The translations under genes were made by a program, and so were the position numbers. A model generated the notes under the pieces. That model was not told the DNA's origin. It saw only the letters and a list, made by a program, of their open reading frames with translations, and searched no databases. A DNA stretch of 48,395 nt from positions 1 to 48,395 of the forward strand of contig JAURPI010000041.1 of NCBI GenBank assembly GCA_030835385.1, in the 5' to 3' direction. Shown piece by piece: positions 27,269 through 42,369 of the stretch. Each line of letters begins with the position of its first letter. Position 1 is the first letter of the stretch. The DNA is from Alphaproteobacteria bacterium. GTDB lineage: Bacteria; Pseudomonadota; Alphaproteobacteria; Rhodospirillales; Rhodospirillaceae.

Positions 27269-28339
27269 ATGGCTCGCAATCCAGGTAGACAAAAGAACAG
27301 AAACATAGAAGCAACAGAACAAGTTTCGGTTGAGGTGCCGCCTTCTATGCCGCGCCCGGCTGTGTTGATGATCTTGGCTGTTCTTCTTCTGACTTTCGGA
27401 CTTACTGTGGGCGTTGTTATCGACGTAGTGTCCCGTCCTGAACCTACCGTGGTAAGAGAAACTGCGTCGACACAAACGCGATCGCGCCCCAACAGAAATG
27501 TTCCGCCACCAAGGATTGAAGCTCCGAAAGCGCCTTCTATCTTCGATGTTCCGGACAGCAACAAGACAATTGAAAGCGATGGGGGTGAAGAGACTCGTCA
27601 GGCTATTCCTGTACTCTCTCCGCTAGCTTTGAATTCCGCACCCATTGAAGTGCCGCCGGACTGGCCAGTGGTAGCCATAGTTATTGACGACATGGGATTG
27701 CACAAAAGGCGGGCTAGAAAAGTTCTGTCGTTGCCAGGTCCGCTTACTCTGTCATATTTGACCTATGCCAATGATCTAAACGCCCAGGCTCAAGCCGCCA
27801 TTGATGCAGGACATGAAGTGATGGCGCATATCCCAATGGAACCGTTGGGTAACGCGGACCCGGGTCCTGGGGCGTTGATGTCAGGGGGCAGTCCTGCGGA
27901 TCTACGCGCGCAGTTGAATACCTATCTTGATAATTGGACCGGCTATGTTGGCATTAACAATCACATGGGTAGCAAGCTAACGTCTGACCGGGCGGCTATG
28001 GACGTGGTGATGGTAGAGTTAAAAAGCCGTGGCCTGATGTGGCTTGACTCTCGGACAGATTCATCCACGGTTGGAGAAATAGCGGCCAGCGCTCTAGGTG
28101 TGCCTCATATCGGTCGCGACGTTTTTCTCGATAATGAAGACAATGAAGAGGCGATTACGGCGCAGTTGGCCAAAGTCGAGTCCATTGCTCGCCGTAAAGG
28201 TTTCGCCGTGGCAATTGGTCACCCTCGGGATGCAACTGTGACAGCCTTGGCTAAGTGGATGGCAACACTGAATGATAAGGGAATTGCCCTGGTGCCAGTG
28301 ACAGAAGCGCTTCGTCGCCGAACCGAAAAGCGCGGCTAG
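27269..28339 (+). CDS. Divergent polysaccharide deacetylase family protein (YibQ-like)
   Basis: Protein of 356 aa with a short basic N-terminus and one membrane anchor (about residues 30-52), followed by a proline- and threonine-rich linker. The catalytic-like domain begins W-P-V-V-A-I-V-I-D-D-M-G-L and includes H-E-V-M-A-H-I-P-M-E-P and N-N-H-M-G-S. Members of this family resemble carbohydrate esterase family 4 deacetylases but their substrate is unproven. It is convergent with trpE, ends only 3 bp from it and is probably exported and anchored in the periplasm. Confidence 0.9.
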   Translation: MARNPGRQKNRNIEATEQVSVEVPPSMPRPAVLMILAVLLLTFGLTVGVVIDVVSRPEPTVVRETASTQTRSRPNRNVPPPRIEAPKAPSIFDVPDSNKTIESDGGEETRQAIPVLSPLALNSAPIEVPPDWPVVAIVIDDMGLHKRRARKVLSLPGPLTLSYLTYANDLNAQAQAAIDAGHEVMAHIPMEPLGNADPGPGALMSGGSPADLRAQLNTYLDNWTGYVGINNHMGSKLTSDRAAMDVVMVELKSRGLMWLDSRTDSSTVGEIAASALGVPHIGRDVFLDNEDNEEAITAQLAKVESIARRKGFAVAIGHPRDATVTALAKWMATLNDKGIALVPVTEALRRRTEKRG

Positions 28340-28342
28340 ACT

Positions 28343-29851
28343 TTATCCGTTGCTGCTGTATCGACCCGCTTCGTTGGCGGCGCGGATGATCGCCATCGCT
28401 TTGTTTTGACTCTCTTGAAACTCTGCTTCGGGGTCTGAGTCTGCGACGATGCCCCCACCGGCCTGAACGATTAATTCTCGATCTTTAACCAAGGCCGTGC
28501 GTAGGGCGATGCAGGTGTCCAGGTCACCATTGGCCGCGATGTAACCGATTGCACCTCCATAGAAACTCCGGCGCTCAGGTTCCAACTCGTCAATAATTTC
28601 CATGGCACGCACTTTTGGTGCGCCAGAAACTGTGCCTGCCGGAAATCCAGCCATGAGGGCATCCATTGCGTCGTAGTCGGGGCTAAGGTCGCCATCAACA
28701 TTTGAAACGATGTGCATAACGTGGCTGTAGTATTCAATCACCATTTCTTCAGTGACATCGACTGTGCCGGTACGTGTGACCCGTCCGACATCGTTGCGAC
28801 CGAGGTCAAGTAGCATCAAGTGCTCGGCGAGTTCTTTGGGGTCTTCGAGCAAATTTTTTGCATGCTGTTCGTCTTCTATCTTAGTTGCGCCGCGTGGACG
28901 AGTTCCAGCGATTGGTCGTATGGTTACCTTTCCGTCACGCACCCGCACAAGGATTTCCGGGCTTGATCCAACAATGGAAAAGCCATCGAAGCTCAAAAAG
29001 AAAAGAAAAGGAGAGGGGTTTAAGCGGCGCAGAGATCGATAGAGAGAAAAAGGCGGGTGAATGAACGGCCGCCGCAATCGCTGCGAGGGTACTACCTGAA
29101 AGATGTCACCGGCCAACACATACTCTTTCGCCTTGTCGACCATGGCGTGGTAGCCACTACGACCGACATTGGAGATCGGTTCGATAATGTCGTCTGCGTC
29201 GCTCGCTCCCGAAACTGGACGGTGGGTTAGCGGACGGTCCAATGTATCGATAACAGATTGCAAACAAGCCGTTGCTTCTGTGTAGGCCTGCTCTGCGCTC
29301 GTTCCGTCGGTTGGTCGAACGGGTGTGACCACAGTCATCGTGTCGGCAATGGAGTCAAAAATTACCATTACGGTGGGCCGCATGAACAGACCCTCGGGTA
29401 TGCCGATGGTATCTGGGTTGTCGTTCGGAATATCTTCGATCAACCGGATTGTGTCGTAGCCCATATAACCAATAAGCCCCGCCGCCATAGGGGGGAGTTC
29501 CGACGGCAGATCAATCCGAGACTCCGCGACTAAGTCTCGCAAGGAGTCTAAAGTCTGAGTGTCACAGGCAACGAAGGTTGTGTGGGCGCCAGAAGGATCT
29601 CTGCTAATTTCGGCTGACTGACCGTCGCATTTCCATACAAGGTCGGGTTTCAACGAAATGAATGAATAGCGTCCGCGGGTTGCTCCGCCTTCAACGGACT
29701 CTAACAATGAAACATAGTTTTGCTCAGTGCCGAGTTTGATCGTGGCTGAGACTGGAGTGTCCAAATCGGACACAAGCGTTGTCCACGCAACCTGCGCCTG
29801 TCCGGCGTTATAGGTGTCGGAAAATTCCGAGAGGGCGGGAGAAACGTCCAT
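28343..29851 (-). CDS. trpE: Anthranilate synthase component I
   Basis: Converts chorismate to anthranilate for tryptophan synthesis, 502 aa. Hallmarks include F-Q-V-V-P-S-Q-R, R-P-I-A-G-T-R-P-R-G, the D-L-G-R-N-D-V-G-R-V block, Y-S-H-V-M-H-I-V-S-N-V and the late Y-G-G-A-I-G-Y-I. It lies 26 bp downstream of ppiD on the same strand and is probably co-transcribed with it. trpG is not in the window, since the next gene is convergent. The tryptophan-binding L-L-E-S region (here S-L-L-E-S) near the N-terminus suggests feedback inhibition by analogy. Confidence 0.96.
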   Translation of the reverse strand: MDVSPALSEFSDTYNAGQAQVAWTTLVSDLDTPVSATIKLGTEQNYVSLLESVEGGATRGRYSFISLKPDLVWKCDGQSAEISRDPSGAHTTFVACDTQTLDSLRDLVAESRIDLPSELPPMAAGLIGYMGYDTIRLIEDIPNDNPDTIGIPEGLFMRPTVMVIFDSIADTMTVVTPVRPTDGTSAEQAYTEATACLQSVIDTLDRPLTHRPVSGASDADDIIEPISNVGRSGYHAMVDKAKEYVLAGDIFQVVPSQRLRRPFIHPPFSLYRSLRRLNPSPFLFFLSFDGFSIVGSSPEILVRVRDGKVTIRPIAGTRPRGATKIEDEQHAKNLLEDPKELAEHLMLLDLGRNDVGRVTRTGTVDVTEEMVIEYYSHVMHIVSNVDGDLSPDYDAMDALMAGFPAGTVSGAPKVRAMEIIDELEPERRSFYGGAIGYIAANGDLDTCIALRTALVKDRELIVQAGGGIVADSDPEAEFQESQNKAMAIIRAANEAGRYSSNG

Positions 29852-29877
29852 GATCGCGTACCACTTGGCTCCGGACC

Positions 29878-31785
29878 TTACTGAGGAATGAGTTCGTCGA
29901 TGGCTTCTCGATTGAGAACAACATTGAACTCACGAGTCACGGACTGAGTGAAGCCGGCGACGAGATCATTGGACAGGGAGGAACTCACTGCGCCAGCGAC
30001 CTGTTCGCGAATTTGTTCAAGTTCTGCAGCATCGGGCGGCAATATCTCGTTAAGTTTGGCAACGATGTGTCCACCGGCGACACGTGCTTGGACAACATCA
30101 CCCGTATCAGCTTCAAAGAGACGTTCCATGAGAGCCGGGCTAACCAAACGGGCTGGAATAATTGAGCCTATGATTAAGCTATCGCCAAATCGTGTGACCG
30201 GGCCAAGTTTCGCAAACTCTATGTCATCTCTATCGGTCGCAAGGTCAGGCAGTTTGACTGACGGTCCAATGTCATCAAGAAGAGACTCAGCCGTCGTCAA
30301 AGTCGCGGCGCTCCGCGCTTGTTGTTCCCAAAGTGTCCAAACTTCCGCTGCGACCCGCTCATAAGGTTTCGGCGCCGGCTCAATAACGGAGGCGACCCTT
30401 AGAATGTAGGCGTACTCTTCGGTTTCCACCAACTGAGATTCAAGACCTGCTGGCGTGCTAAAACTCAAGCGAATAAAGCGATCTTGGTCAACCGAGAAAG
30501 CCAGGCGCGCGCCGGTGTAGTCGCGGCCGTCGCGATCCATCGTTTTAAAGTAGATGCGGTTGTATCCAGGTGTTTCTGCGATTTCTGTCATGGGCGTGCC
30601 CGCAGCCAGCTGATCTTCTAGATAGATTGTGGCTTCGTACATCTCGTCAAACGCGCGGTCGCTCACGATGAAGTCGATAATTTCTGAGCGCACAACGGGG
30701 AGCGCCTTAATGCTGCCCGTAGTCAGGTCCGTAATCTCGAACAGATGCCAACCAAAATCAGATTGTACAGGTGCCCCAATGCCTTTCTCGTTCTGCTCGA
30801 AAATCGATGACAGATCAAAACCGAGATCCGAGTTGGCTCTAAGTTCACCCAAGTCGATTGGAGCTCCCATGCCCGTCCGGTCACCAAGTTCAACCAGAGT
30901 GTCGCCTTCCTGAATCTGATCGAAGGCTGCCTGGGCGTCTAACTCTGTGCTAAATATAAGTTGACGCACGGTCCGGGTGGGCTGGGTCCGGTAGCGGTCT
31001 ATGTTTTCATCATAGAACGTCTGAATCTCGTCGTCGGTTATGCTTTCCGGCGGGACAAGATCTGTCGGCCGGATCACAACTGCTTCGACTTCACGATATT
31101 CTGGTGCCGTAAATGCGCTAATGTTTTCGTCATACACGCTACGAAGAGCGGTTTCGTCGGGCTCTTCGTCAATCTGCACAGCTTCGTCAGCAACATAGAG
31201 GACGTCGGCACTGCGTTGCTCAGCTCTATACTGGAAGAGCGCATCGACCATTGCGGTTGGTGCGCCTGCGTTGGAGGCGATCGGCTGAAACATGATTTGG
31301 CGGGTCACATCACTACGGACGAGATCGACAAACGCTTGTTGTGTCAGATTGTTGCTGGCCAACACACTATTTAGAAGAATCTGATTAAAATTGCCGGTCT
31401 CATCTATAAAAGCATCTTGCTGCATCACGGCACGACGCAAGATGGAATCCGGCACGTTGATTCCCATTTCACGCGCGGCCATATCGAGGGTTGCCCGTTC
31501 GCTGAGTTCAGCAATCAGATTATTCATGATTCCCAGGTCGGCAGCATCTTTGGCTGTGAAATCAGGACCAATCGCGTTGCGGAGTTGGTCGACTTCGTCA
31601 TTGAATCGCCGCTGTAGCTCTTCGGCCCGGACTTCGACTTGATCGACCTTAATTACAACATTGGGATCGACAGCCGGGTTGATGGCATCGCCTACCCCCC
31701 AGACAGCGAAGCTCAGCATCAAGATTCCGAGGAATCCTTTAAGCAACCAGCTTTCTTTAACGGCTTGTTGTAACCCCTGGATCAT
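29878..31785 (-). CDS. PpiD/SurA-type membrane-anchored peptidyl-prolyl isomerase
   Basis: Protein of 635 aa with an N-terminal transmembrane anchor (about residues 15-35) followed by a SurA_N-like helical domain and a parvulin-like PPIase region. It reads W-G-V-G-D-A-I-N-P near the membrane exit, as in PpiD. It is likely a periplasmic folding chaperone close to the Sec translocon. The position upstream of trpE and divergent from tpiA is conserved in many Alphaproteobacteria. An AAGAGG ribosome site precedes ATG 31785. Confidence 0.92.
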   Translation of the reverse strand: MIQGLQQAVKESWLLKGFLGILMLSFAVWGVGDAINPAVDPNVVIKVDQVEVRAEELQRRFNDEVDQLRNAIGPDFTAKDAADLGIMNNLIAELSERATLDMAAREMGINVPDSILRRAVMQQDAFIDETGNFNQILLNSVLASNNLTQQAFVDLVRSDVTRQIMFQPIASNAGAPTAMVDALFQYRAEQRSADVLYVADEAVQIDEEPDETALRSVYDENISAFTAPEYREVEAVVIRPTDLVPPESITDDEIQTFYDENIDRYRTQPTRTVRQLIFSTELDAQAAFDQIQEGDTLVELGDRTGMGAPIDLGELRANSDLGFDLSSIFEQNEKGIGAPVQSDFGWHLFEITDLTTGSIKALPVVRSEIIDFIVSDRAFDEMYEATIYLEDQLAAGTPMTEIAETPGYNRIYFKTMDRDGRDYTGARLAFSVDQDRFIRLSFSTPAGLESQLVETEEYAYILRVASVIEPAPKPYERVAAEVWTLWEQQARSAATLTTAESLLDDIGPSVKLPDLATDRDDIEFAKLGPVTRFGDSLIIGSIIPARLVSPALMERLFEADTGDVVQARVAGGHIVAKLNEILPPDAAELEQIREQVAGAVSSSLSNDLVAGFTQSVTREFNVVLNREAIDELIPQ

Positions 31786-32010
31786 GTCTTGCCTCTTTTG
31801 GGTTCAGTAATCGATGAAGCCGAGCGTCCGCAGGACCAATGCCATCGGCTTCGTATTCTTGACTGCGGGTTTTACGCGTCAACATGAGGCCGGGCAAGCC
31901 TTTGCGGCATATGCGACCTATTGTCCGGCTGGCTAGAAACAACTGGTGGCCTATGATAGCAAACGAAGCGGGGGGCATTAGACCCCAGGCTAAGGATAGG
32001 TGGGTGTTTT

Positions 32011-32754
32011 ATGGCTAAGCTCATAGCGGGCAATTGGAAAATGAACGGTCTTATGGCCAGCAGTCACGCTTTGGCAAGCGGTTTGGCCGAAAAGGTTAAG
32101 GCGAAACCGGATCGCGCCGACGTAGCGATTTGCCCTCAAGGACCATTGATCAAAGATGCTCTTGCAGCAGTGAGTGGAAGTCCCATTTCTGTTGGGGGGC
32201 AGGATTGCCACGCGAGTGAATCTGGGGCCCATACGGGCGATACCAGCGCTGCCCTCCTAGCCGACCTAGGGTGTTCCTGCGTTATAGTCGGCCACTCAGA
32301 GAGGCGGGCTGATCACGGCGAAACCAGTGAACAGGTCAAAAGCAAAGCTGAAGCCGCCTTGAAAGCGGGCTTGGTGGCCATCGTATGTGTCGGTGAAACT
32401 GAGGCGGAACGAGATGCTGGGCAGACAGAAACAGTGGTAGGACAGCAGATTGACGGCTCCTTGCCAGAGGGCGGAACGCCCCAGACTGTCGTAATTGCCT
32501 ATGAGCCTGTCTGGGCGATTGGCACTGGCCGAACACCCTCTTTGGAAGAAATCGGAGCTGTTCACGCCTTTGTCCGCAGCCGGGCTCAAGAAAGTCAAGG
32601 CCTGGGGGATGGGCTGAGGATTTTATATGGTGGATCAGTAAAACCCGGCAATGCCGCAGATATCCTAGCGATTCCGGGTGTTGATGGTGCCTTGGTGGGG
32701 GGCGCTAGCCTGACAGTCGGAGACTTCTGGGGAATCATTGAAAATTGCCCCTAG
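32011..32754 (+). CDS. tpiA: Triose-phosphate isomerase
   Basis: Interconverts dihydroxyacetone phosphate and glyceraldehyde 3-phosphate in glycolysis, 247 aa. The catalytic lysine is in A-G-N-W-K-M-N, the histidine in V-I-V-G-H-S-E-R-R, the glutamate in [11 protein letters not shown]. Phosphate-binding Y-G-G-S-V is also present. First gene of a rightward run with secG, pyrG, kdsA and eno. Divergent from ppiD across 225 bp. Confidence 0.98.
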   Translation: MAKLIAGNWKMNGLMASSHALASGLAEKVKAKPDRADVAICPQGPLIKDALAAVSGSPISVGGQDCHASESGAHTGDTSAALLADLGCSCVIVGHSERRADHGETSEQVKSKAEAALKAGLVAIVCVGETEAERDAGQTETVVGQQIDGSLPEGGTPQTVVIAYEPVWAIGTGRTPSLEEIGAVHAFVRSRAQESQGLGDGLRILYGGSVKPGNAADILAIPGVDGALVGGASLTVGDFWGIIENCP

Positions 32755-32837
32755 CGAAGACATATAAAGATGACTAAAACCCCTGTCCTTAAGGCGGATT
32801 AAGCCCCGTTCACCATTCACTGCGACCTAGAGTTCCC

Positions 32838-33179
32838 ATGGAAACTGTTCTGCTTGTCATACATTTGCTGATCGCCATCGTCATGATCGGTATGATTCTT
32901 CTTCAGAAAAGTGAGGGCGGGGCCATGGGCGGCGGCTTAACCGGTGGCGCATCGGTTACAGGGATGGCGCAGTCGCAAAGCCGCGCTACACCGATTACCC
33001 GGACAACCACCATCCTGGGTATATGCTTTTTTGCCACCAGTCTTGGTTTGGCTCTGCTTGCTAAGCCTCAGGATGCACCTACATCGATCTTTGAGACGCT
33101 ACCGGTAGAGGAAGGCTTAGGAGAGATTCCTATCGTGCCTGTGGTGCCGACTGTCCCAAGTGTTCCGGTAGATCAATAA
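32838..33179 (+). CDS. secG: Preprotein translocase subunit SecG
   Basis: Small inner-membrane subunit of SecYEG, 113 aa, two membrane helices (about 3-22 and 55-75). Its glycine-rich loop reads L-Q-K-S-E-G-G-A-M-G-G-G, the family signature. The C-terminal tail is proline- and valine-rich. It follows tpiA, a typical alphaproteobacterial order. Confidence 0.95.
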   Translation: METVLLVIHLLIAIVMIGMILLQKSEGGAMGGGLTGGASVTGMAQSQSRATPITRTTTILGICFFATSLGLALLAKPQDAPTSIFETLPVEEGLGEIPIVPVVPTVPSVPVDQ

Positions 33180-33273
33180 GACAAACCTGACAAATGACCG
33201 ACCGCTATAGGACCCGCGCTCAAAATAGTAGCCCGGGCTCCCACCTCTGTGCTTGCAGACCCGAAAAATGTAG

Positions 33274-34917
<1,644 letters not shown>

Positions 34918-34944
34918 CCGCCCTACCGAAAGAACAGTTCGGAC

Positions 34945-35802
34945 ATGAGCAAGACTGCACAGTCACAACGCCACGTTCCCGTTGGATATTCCACCTTGGG
35001 CAACGATCTCCCATTTGTTGTGATCGCCGGGCCGTGCCAGATTGAGAGTCGAGAGCATGCCCTTGAGGTTTCGAGCGCACTAAAAGAGATGGGCGAGTCC
35101 GCCGGGGTGCCAATCATTTATAAGAGCTCTTATGACAAAGCTAACCGGACCAGTGTTTCGGGGACCCGAGGACTAGGGTTAGATAAATCCCTTCAAGTTT
35201 TAGCAGATGTGAAGGCTGAGACCGGTCTGCCAATACTCACGGATGTACATGAAAAAGAGCATTGTCTTCCTGTTTCAGAAGTAGTCGACGTAATGCAAAT
35301 TCCAGCTTTTCTTTGTCGCCAAACGGATTTGCTGTTAGCGGCGGGTGAAACGGGTGCGGTGATAAATATTAAGAAGGGCCAATTTCTGGCCCCATGGGAC
35401 ATGAAAAATGTTGCGGCGAAAGTCGCGTCGACCGGTAACGAAAACATCATACTGACAGAACGCGGGACATCCTTTGGTTACAATACTCTAGTCACTGACA
35501 TGCTGGCGTTCCCGCAAATGGCGCAGACCGGCTATCCCATCGTCATTGATGCCACGCACGCGGTACAGCAGCCTGGCGGTAAAGGCACGAGTTCAGGTGG
35601 GAACCGGAAATTTGCCCCGGTGATTGCTCGGGCTGCTGTTGCGGTAGGTGTGGCAGCAGTATTTATGGAGACACATCCAGACCCAGAAAACACAACGTCG
35701 TCCGATGGGCCCAATATGGTTTTTCTGAGAGACATGCCTGAAATTTTGTTAATGCTCAAAGAGTTCGATACGTTGGCAAAGGCCAATCCCGTAGAAATAT
35801 AA
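34945..35802 (+). CDS. kdsA: 3-deoxy-8-phosphooctulonate synthase (KDO-8-P synthase)
   Basis: Condenses phosphoenolpyruvate with arabinose 5-phosphate for the KDO of lipopolysaccharide, 285 aa. The hallmark segments are V-I-A-G-P-C-Q-I-E-S, Y-K-S-S-Y-D-K-A-N-R-T-S, and F-G-Y-N-T-L-V-T-D-M. This implies a Gram-negative outer membrane. The enolase gene follows 30 bp later. Confidence 0.97.
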   Translation: MSKTAQSQRHVPVGYSTLGNDLPFVVIAGPCQIESREHALEVSSALKEMGESAGVPIIYKSSYDKANRTSVSGTRGLGLDKSLQVLADVKAETGLPILTDVHEKEHCLPVSEVVDVMQIPAFLCRQTDLLLAAGETGAVINIKKGQFLAPWDMKNVAAKVASTGNENIILTERGTSFGYNTLVTDMLAFPQMAQTGYPIVIDATHAVQQPGGKGTSSGGNRKFAPVIARAAVAVGVAAVFMETHPDPENTTSSDGPNMVFLRDMPEILLMLKEFDTLAKANPVEI

Positions 35803-37119
<1,317 letters not shown>

Positions 37120-37139
37120 ATGGTGGCAGTACCCGGTAC

Positions 37140-38843
37140 TTGAATGTGACGACACAGGACATCATCAATCAGGCGCTGTCTTTTCATAAACAGGGGGACC
37201 TTGATCGCGCCGCTAGTTTATATCGCACTGTATTAGATGGTGATCCAAAAGCGCTGACAGCGCTTCATATGCTGGGCGTCATAGATCGCGATGCCGGCCG
37301 CACGAAAGAGGCGATATCATTGCTGTCGTCGGCTCATGAGGTCGCACCCAAAAATGCAGAAGTTTGTTTTGATTTAGGGCTGGTCCTGCTCCAGACGGGA
37401 CAACAAAAGGTCGCTGTTGAAGCGTTAAGCCTCGCGGTTAATCTTAACCCCGATCAGGCTGCGGGATGGCATCACCTCGGTCGTCTCCATCGAAAACAAT
37501 GCGAGCCGGAGAAAGCGGAACAGTGCTTCCAAAAGTCTTATGAGCTTACAGCAGGTAACCCCGCTTCTGTAATCGAACTCGCAAAAGCAGAGGCAGTCCT
37601 AGGGAAGTTCGAAGATGCGCGATCTCGCCTCGAAGTGTTGCTTGCTGCCGAAGCAGATAATCCAGATTACCTGGCTGTTTTCGCGCAAATATTGTGGCAG
37701 TCAGGTGATCTGGACGGGGCGCTGGTTGCAATCAACCGTGCGATAGAAATAAAGGGCGGCAACCGTAAGTATTATTTCGTTTTGCTGGGCATGCTTGAAG
37801 AGAAGGCCGAAGACGAAAAAATTGCAAAACTATATGAAGAGATGGGGCAACGTTGGCCAGACGATTACCTGGTGCAGCGGAATCAAGCCGAGCATTACTT
37901 TGCCCGTTGTAAATACGATGAAGCATGGCAGTTATATCGACATAGCCACCGCCGTTTAGGATCAAATGGCCGCAATCTAAAAACCGAAGTGCCGGGTTGG
38001 GCTGGCGAGCCTATTGAAGGTCGACGCCTTGTGCTGACCATGGACCAAGGGCTAGGGGAGCAACTTCTCTTTCTGCGCTTTATTCCTGAAATTGCTGCTA
38101 AGGCTGATGTGTTGGCGGTTGAACTTGACAGGCGTTTAATTGCTTTTGCGCAGCGATCCTTACCGGAGGTTCATTTCGTTCCCCGGGTCAAACCCACTCA
38201 TCCAGATGTCTTAGATGATTCGGCCGACTTTCACGGTGTGCTTGGTGATTTTGGTCAAGTGCTGCGGAAAAGTGCGGACGACTTTAGTAAATCCCCACCA
38301 AAGCTGACGGCTGATCCTGACAAAGTGGCTTATTGGAACAAGAGAATTCGCGCTGCGGCCGGGAGTGACCCGGTCATAGGATTGAGCCATGCGAGTGAGA
38401 AATCTATCATGGCAATGGAAAAGAGCATCGGCTTAAGTCAGCTTAATGGCCTGAGCGCCTTTGACGGGGTGAAATTTCTCAACCTTCAGTATGGTGACTC
38501 GCGTGAGCGACTAAATGAGTGGGCAGATGATATCGGAATCCCTTTGTTGGATTTTCCAGAGACTGATCCGACCAAAGATATTGATGATCACGCTGCTTTG
38601 ATCAAGGCAACAGACCTGGTGGTGAGTGTCAGTACTGCCACCGCTCATTTTTCAGCCGCGATGGGTCACCCAACGTGGGTTCTTCTGCCCTATGCTCAGG
38701 CGCATTTCTTGTACTGGTCGGGTGGAGAAGAGACCTCTATTTGGTATCCGACGGTTACGACCCTAACCCCGAAACCGGGGGAAGGCTGGCAATTCGTTAT
38801 CGACCGCTTGGCTGATGCGATACAGACCCTGAAAAAACCATAG
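37140..38843 (+). CDS. TPR-repeat protein with glycosyltransferase-like C-terminal domain
   Basis: Protein of 567 aa. Residues 1 to about 245 hold a series of tetratricopeptide repeats, with units such as A-L-S-F-H-K-Q-G-D-L-D-R-A-A-S-L-Y-R. The C-terminal half (about 275-567) includes L-T-M-D-Q-G-L-G-E-Q-L-L-F-L-R-F and V-S-V-S-T-A-T-A-H-F-S-A-A-M-G, typical of TPR proteins with a GT9/ADP-heptosyltransferase-like fold. No signal is visible. The start is TTG 37140 or GTG 37146; neither has a strong ribosome site. Substrate unknown. Confidence 0.85.
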   Translation: MNVTTQDIINQALSFHKQGDLDRAASLYRTVLDGDPKALTALHMLGVIDRDAGRTKEAISLLSSAHEVAPKNAEVCFDLGLVLLQTGQQKVAVEALSLAVNLNPDQAAGWHHLGRLHRKQCEPEKAEQCFQKSYELTAGNPASVIELAKAEAVLGKFEDARSRLEVLLAAEADNPDYLAVFAQILWQSGDLDGALVAINRAIEIKGGNRKYYFVLLGMLEEKAEDEKIAKLYEEMGQRWPDDYLVQRNQAEHYFARCKYDEAWQLYRHSHRRLGSNGRNLKTEVPGWAGEPIEGRRLVLTMDQGLGEQLLFLRFIPEIAAKADVLAVELDRRLIAFAQRSLPEVHFVPRVKPTHPDVLDDSADFHGVLGDFGQVLRKSADDFSKSPPKLTADPDKVAYWNKRIRAAAGSDPVIGLSHASEKSIMAMEKSIGLSQLNGLSAFDGVKFLNLQYGDSRERLNEWADDIGIPLLDFPETDPTKDIDDHAALIKATDLVVSVSTATAHFSAAMGHPTWVLLPYAQAHFLYWSGGEETSIWYPTVTTLTPKPGEGWQFVIDRLADAIQTLKKP

Positions 38844-38858
38844 CCGATCAAGGTCGGC

Positions 38859-39779
38859 TTACATGCTCGGTTCTATTTCCCGAACAAGCCTAAAACCGAG
38901 TGAGTAGACTGCGATGTGGGGTGAGGGGGCTTTGCTACGGTTTGCGGCCCTCAAATGTCCAGGAAAGATGTTGCTAAAACCGCCACCGCGATCCAATACG
39001 GCGTTGCAAGTACCGCCATGGCCCCAGGCGGAGCCATCTGTCGGCGCATCAACGAAAGAGTCTCGATAGCAATCAGCCATCCATTCCCAGACATTGCCTA
39101 TGGTGTCATACAAGCCGAACCCATTTGGGCGGTATGAGCCAACTGGAGCAGTGCCAAACCCAACTCCATCATCACAGTTCACCGCGTTCCATTGAGGCAC
39201 CTCGGCTTTGGCGCTTCGGTCTGACACATTTGCGTATTCGCAGGCATTATCTGCACCACCTGGAAAAGAATAGGCGGCTTGGGTGCCACCGCGTATTGCG
39301 TATTCCCACTCGGCTTCCGCTGGCAAACGATACGTGTGTCCGGTCTTCTGGGTCAGCCAGTCGGCGTATGCGACGGCATCCCACCAACTGACACAAACCA
39401 TCGGATGATCATCTGATACGCCGTAATCGGGATCGAGCCAGGAATTGGCATCTTCAAATGCGAGCCGGGTTTCATTCCATATCAAGCACCTAGCATTGCC
39501 CCAATGACCAGTCTCGTTGACGAACGCCGCGAATTGTTTTCGGGTGACTTCATATTTTCCGATTGCGAAAGGATTGGCGATTGTGACCGTCCGAACAGGT
39601 CCTTCATCACCGCCTCGGTCACCTTCATCTTCGGGTGCCCCCATATCGAATTGCCCTGCTGGGATAACGACCATCTCGGGGCAGTCAGAACAATCACGGA
39701 TGGTGTCACCCGCAACCCTCGGACCACTCGCGCAAGCGGCAAGCAGAGGTAGAACAATTGTGCAGATAGCGAATCGCAT
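38859..39779 (-). CDS. SUMF1-fold lipoprotein C
   Basis: Protein of 306 aa with a lipoprotein signal ending L-L-A-A-C. The mature start reads I-R-D-C-S-D-C-P-E-M-V-V-I-P-A-G-Q-F-D-M-G; then G-K-Y-E-V-T-R-K-Q-F-A-A-F, A-E-A-E-W-E-Y-A-I-R-G-G and G-N-V-W-E-W. Like copies A and B it lacks the FGE active-site cysteines but keeps eight cysteines in matching places. Its start overlaps the SnoaL-like gene stop by one base (TAATG), so it is probably translated by coupling and may belong to the thiC transcript. Confidence 0.87.
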   Translation of the reverse strand: MRFAICTIVLPLLAACASGPRVAGDTIRDCSDCPEMVVIPAGQFDMGAPEDEGDRGGDEGPVRTVTIANPFAIGKYEVTRKQFAAFVNETGHWGNARCLIWNETRLAFEDANSWLDPDYGVSDDHPMVCVSWWDAVAYADWLTQKTGHTYRLPAEAEWEYAIRGGTQAAYSFPGGADNACEYANVSDRSAKAEVPQWNAVNCDDGVGFGTAPVGSYRPNGFGLYDTIGNVWEWMADCYRDSFVDAPTDGSAWGHGGTCNAVLDRGGGFSNIFPGHLRAANRSKAPSPHIAVYSLGFRLVREIEPSM

Positions 39780-40318
39780 TAGGGAGACAAGTGATCGACG
39801 AGCCGTTTTTCCAGATGAGGGAGGGCTCCAATGGCGCCATTATCGATATCAAGGAGCACTTTCCAGCCGTCGGCAGTCATCTCTAACAAGGCAATATAGC
39901 GGCCGTTGAACGGTTCGCCGACTTGTTCGCCGGTTTCTTGATCAATCACCATCGATGCAAAGTCACACAGGATATAGGCCCAGTCGCCAATATCATCGCT
40001 GTTCACTTCCATCTCGAGCATGTTAGAGAGGATGTAGGGCTTTTGTGTTGATGCAAAGGCTTTGCACCAGCTTTCCTCGAGCGCTTCGCGACCGACGATT
40101 TTCATGCGCTGGGTGTGCGCGACCCTTAGGCGTTCAAGGTAATCGTTGATAGAGCCTTCTAAATCTCCCTCATTGAGTCGCTTGACGGTTTCATCGTGGA
40201 ACGCCTGAAAGGAGTCACACTGCTCTTCAGTGCCACCGCGCCGTTGTTGTTCGGAGTTTGCCGAAACCGAAATGACTAAGGCTATGAGTACAAAGACTGC
40301 GCTAAGTATGCTCTGCAT
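39779..40318 (-). CDS. Exported SnoaL/DUF4440-like protein
   Basis: Protein of 179 aa starting at ATG 40318. A signal peptide covers about residues 1-22, ending near V-S-A-N-S. The remainder looks like an NTF2/SnoaL-type alpha+beta barrel with a helical start Q-A-F-H-D-E-T-V-K-R-L-N-E-G-D-L and a final D-G-W-K-V-L-L-D-I-D. No ligand or enzymatic residue can be assigned. A longer frame from 40504 would overlap thiC and encode only arginine-rich nonsense. thiC ends 14 bp upstream, so both probably share the thiamine-controlled transcript. Confidence 0.72.
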   Translation of the reverse strand: MQSILSAVFVLIALVISVSANSEQQRRGGTEEQCDSFQAFHDETVKRLNEGDLEGSINDYLERLRVAHTQRMKIVGREALEESWCKAFASTQKPYILSNMLEMEVNSDDIGDWAYILCDFASMVIDQETGEQVGEPFNGRYIALLEMTADGWKVLLDIDNGAIGALPHLEKRLVDHLSP

Positions 40319-40332
40319 GACCTTCAGTCCTA

Positions 40333-42358
<2,026 letters not shown>

Positions 42359-42369
42359 TTGGTGCGTTG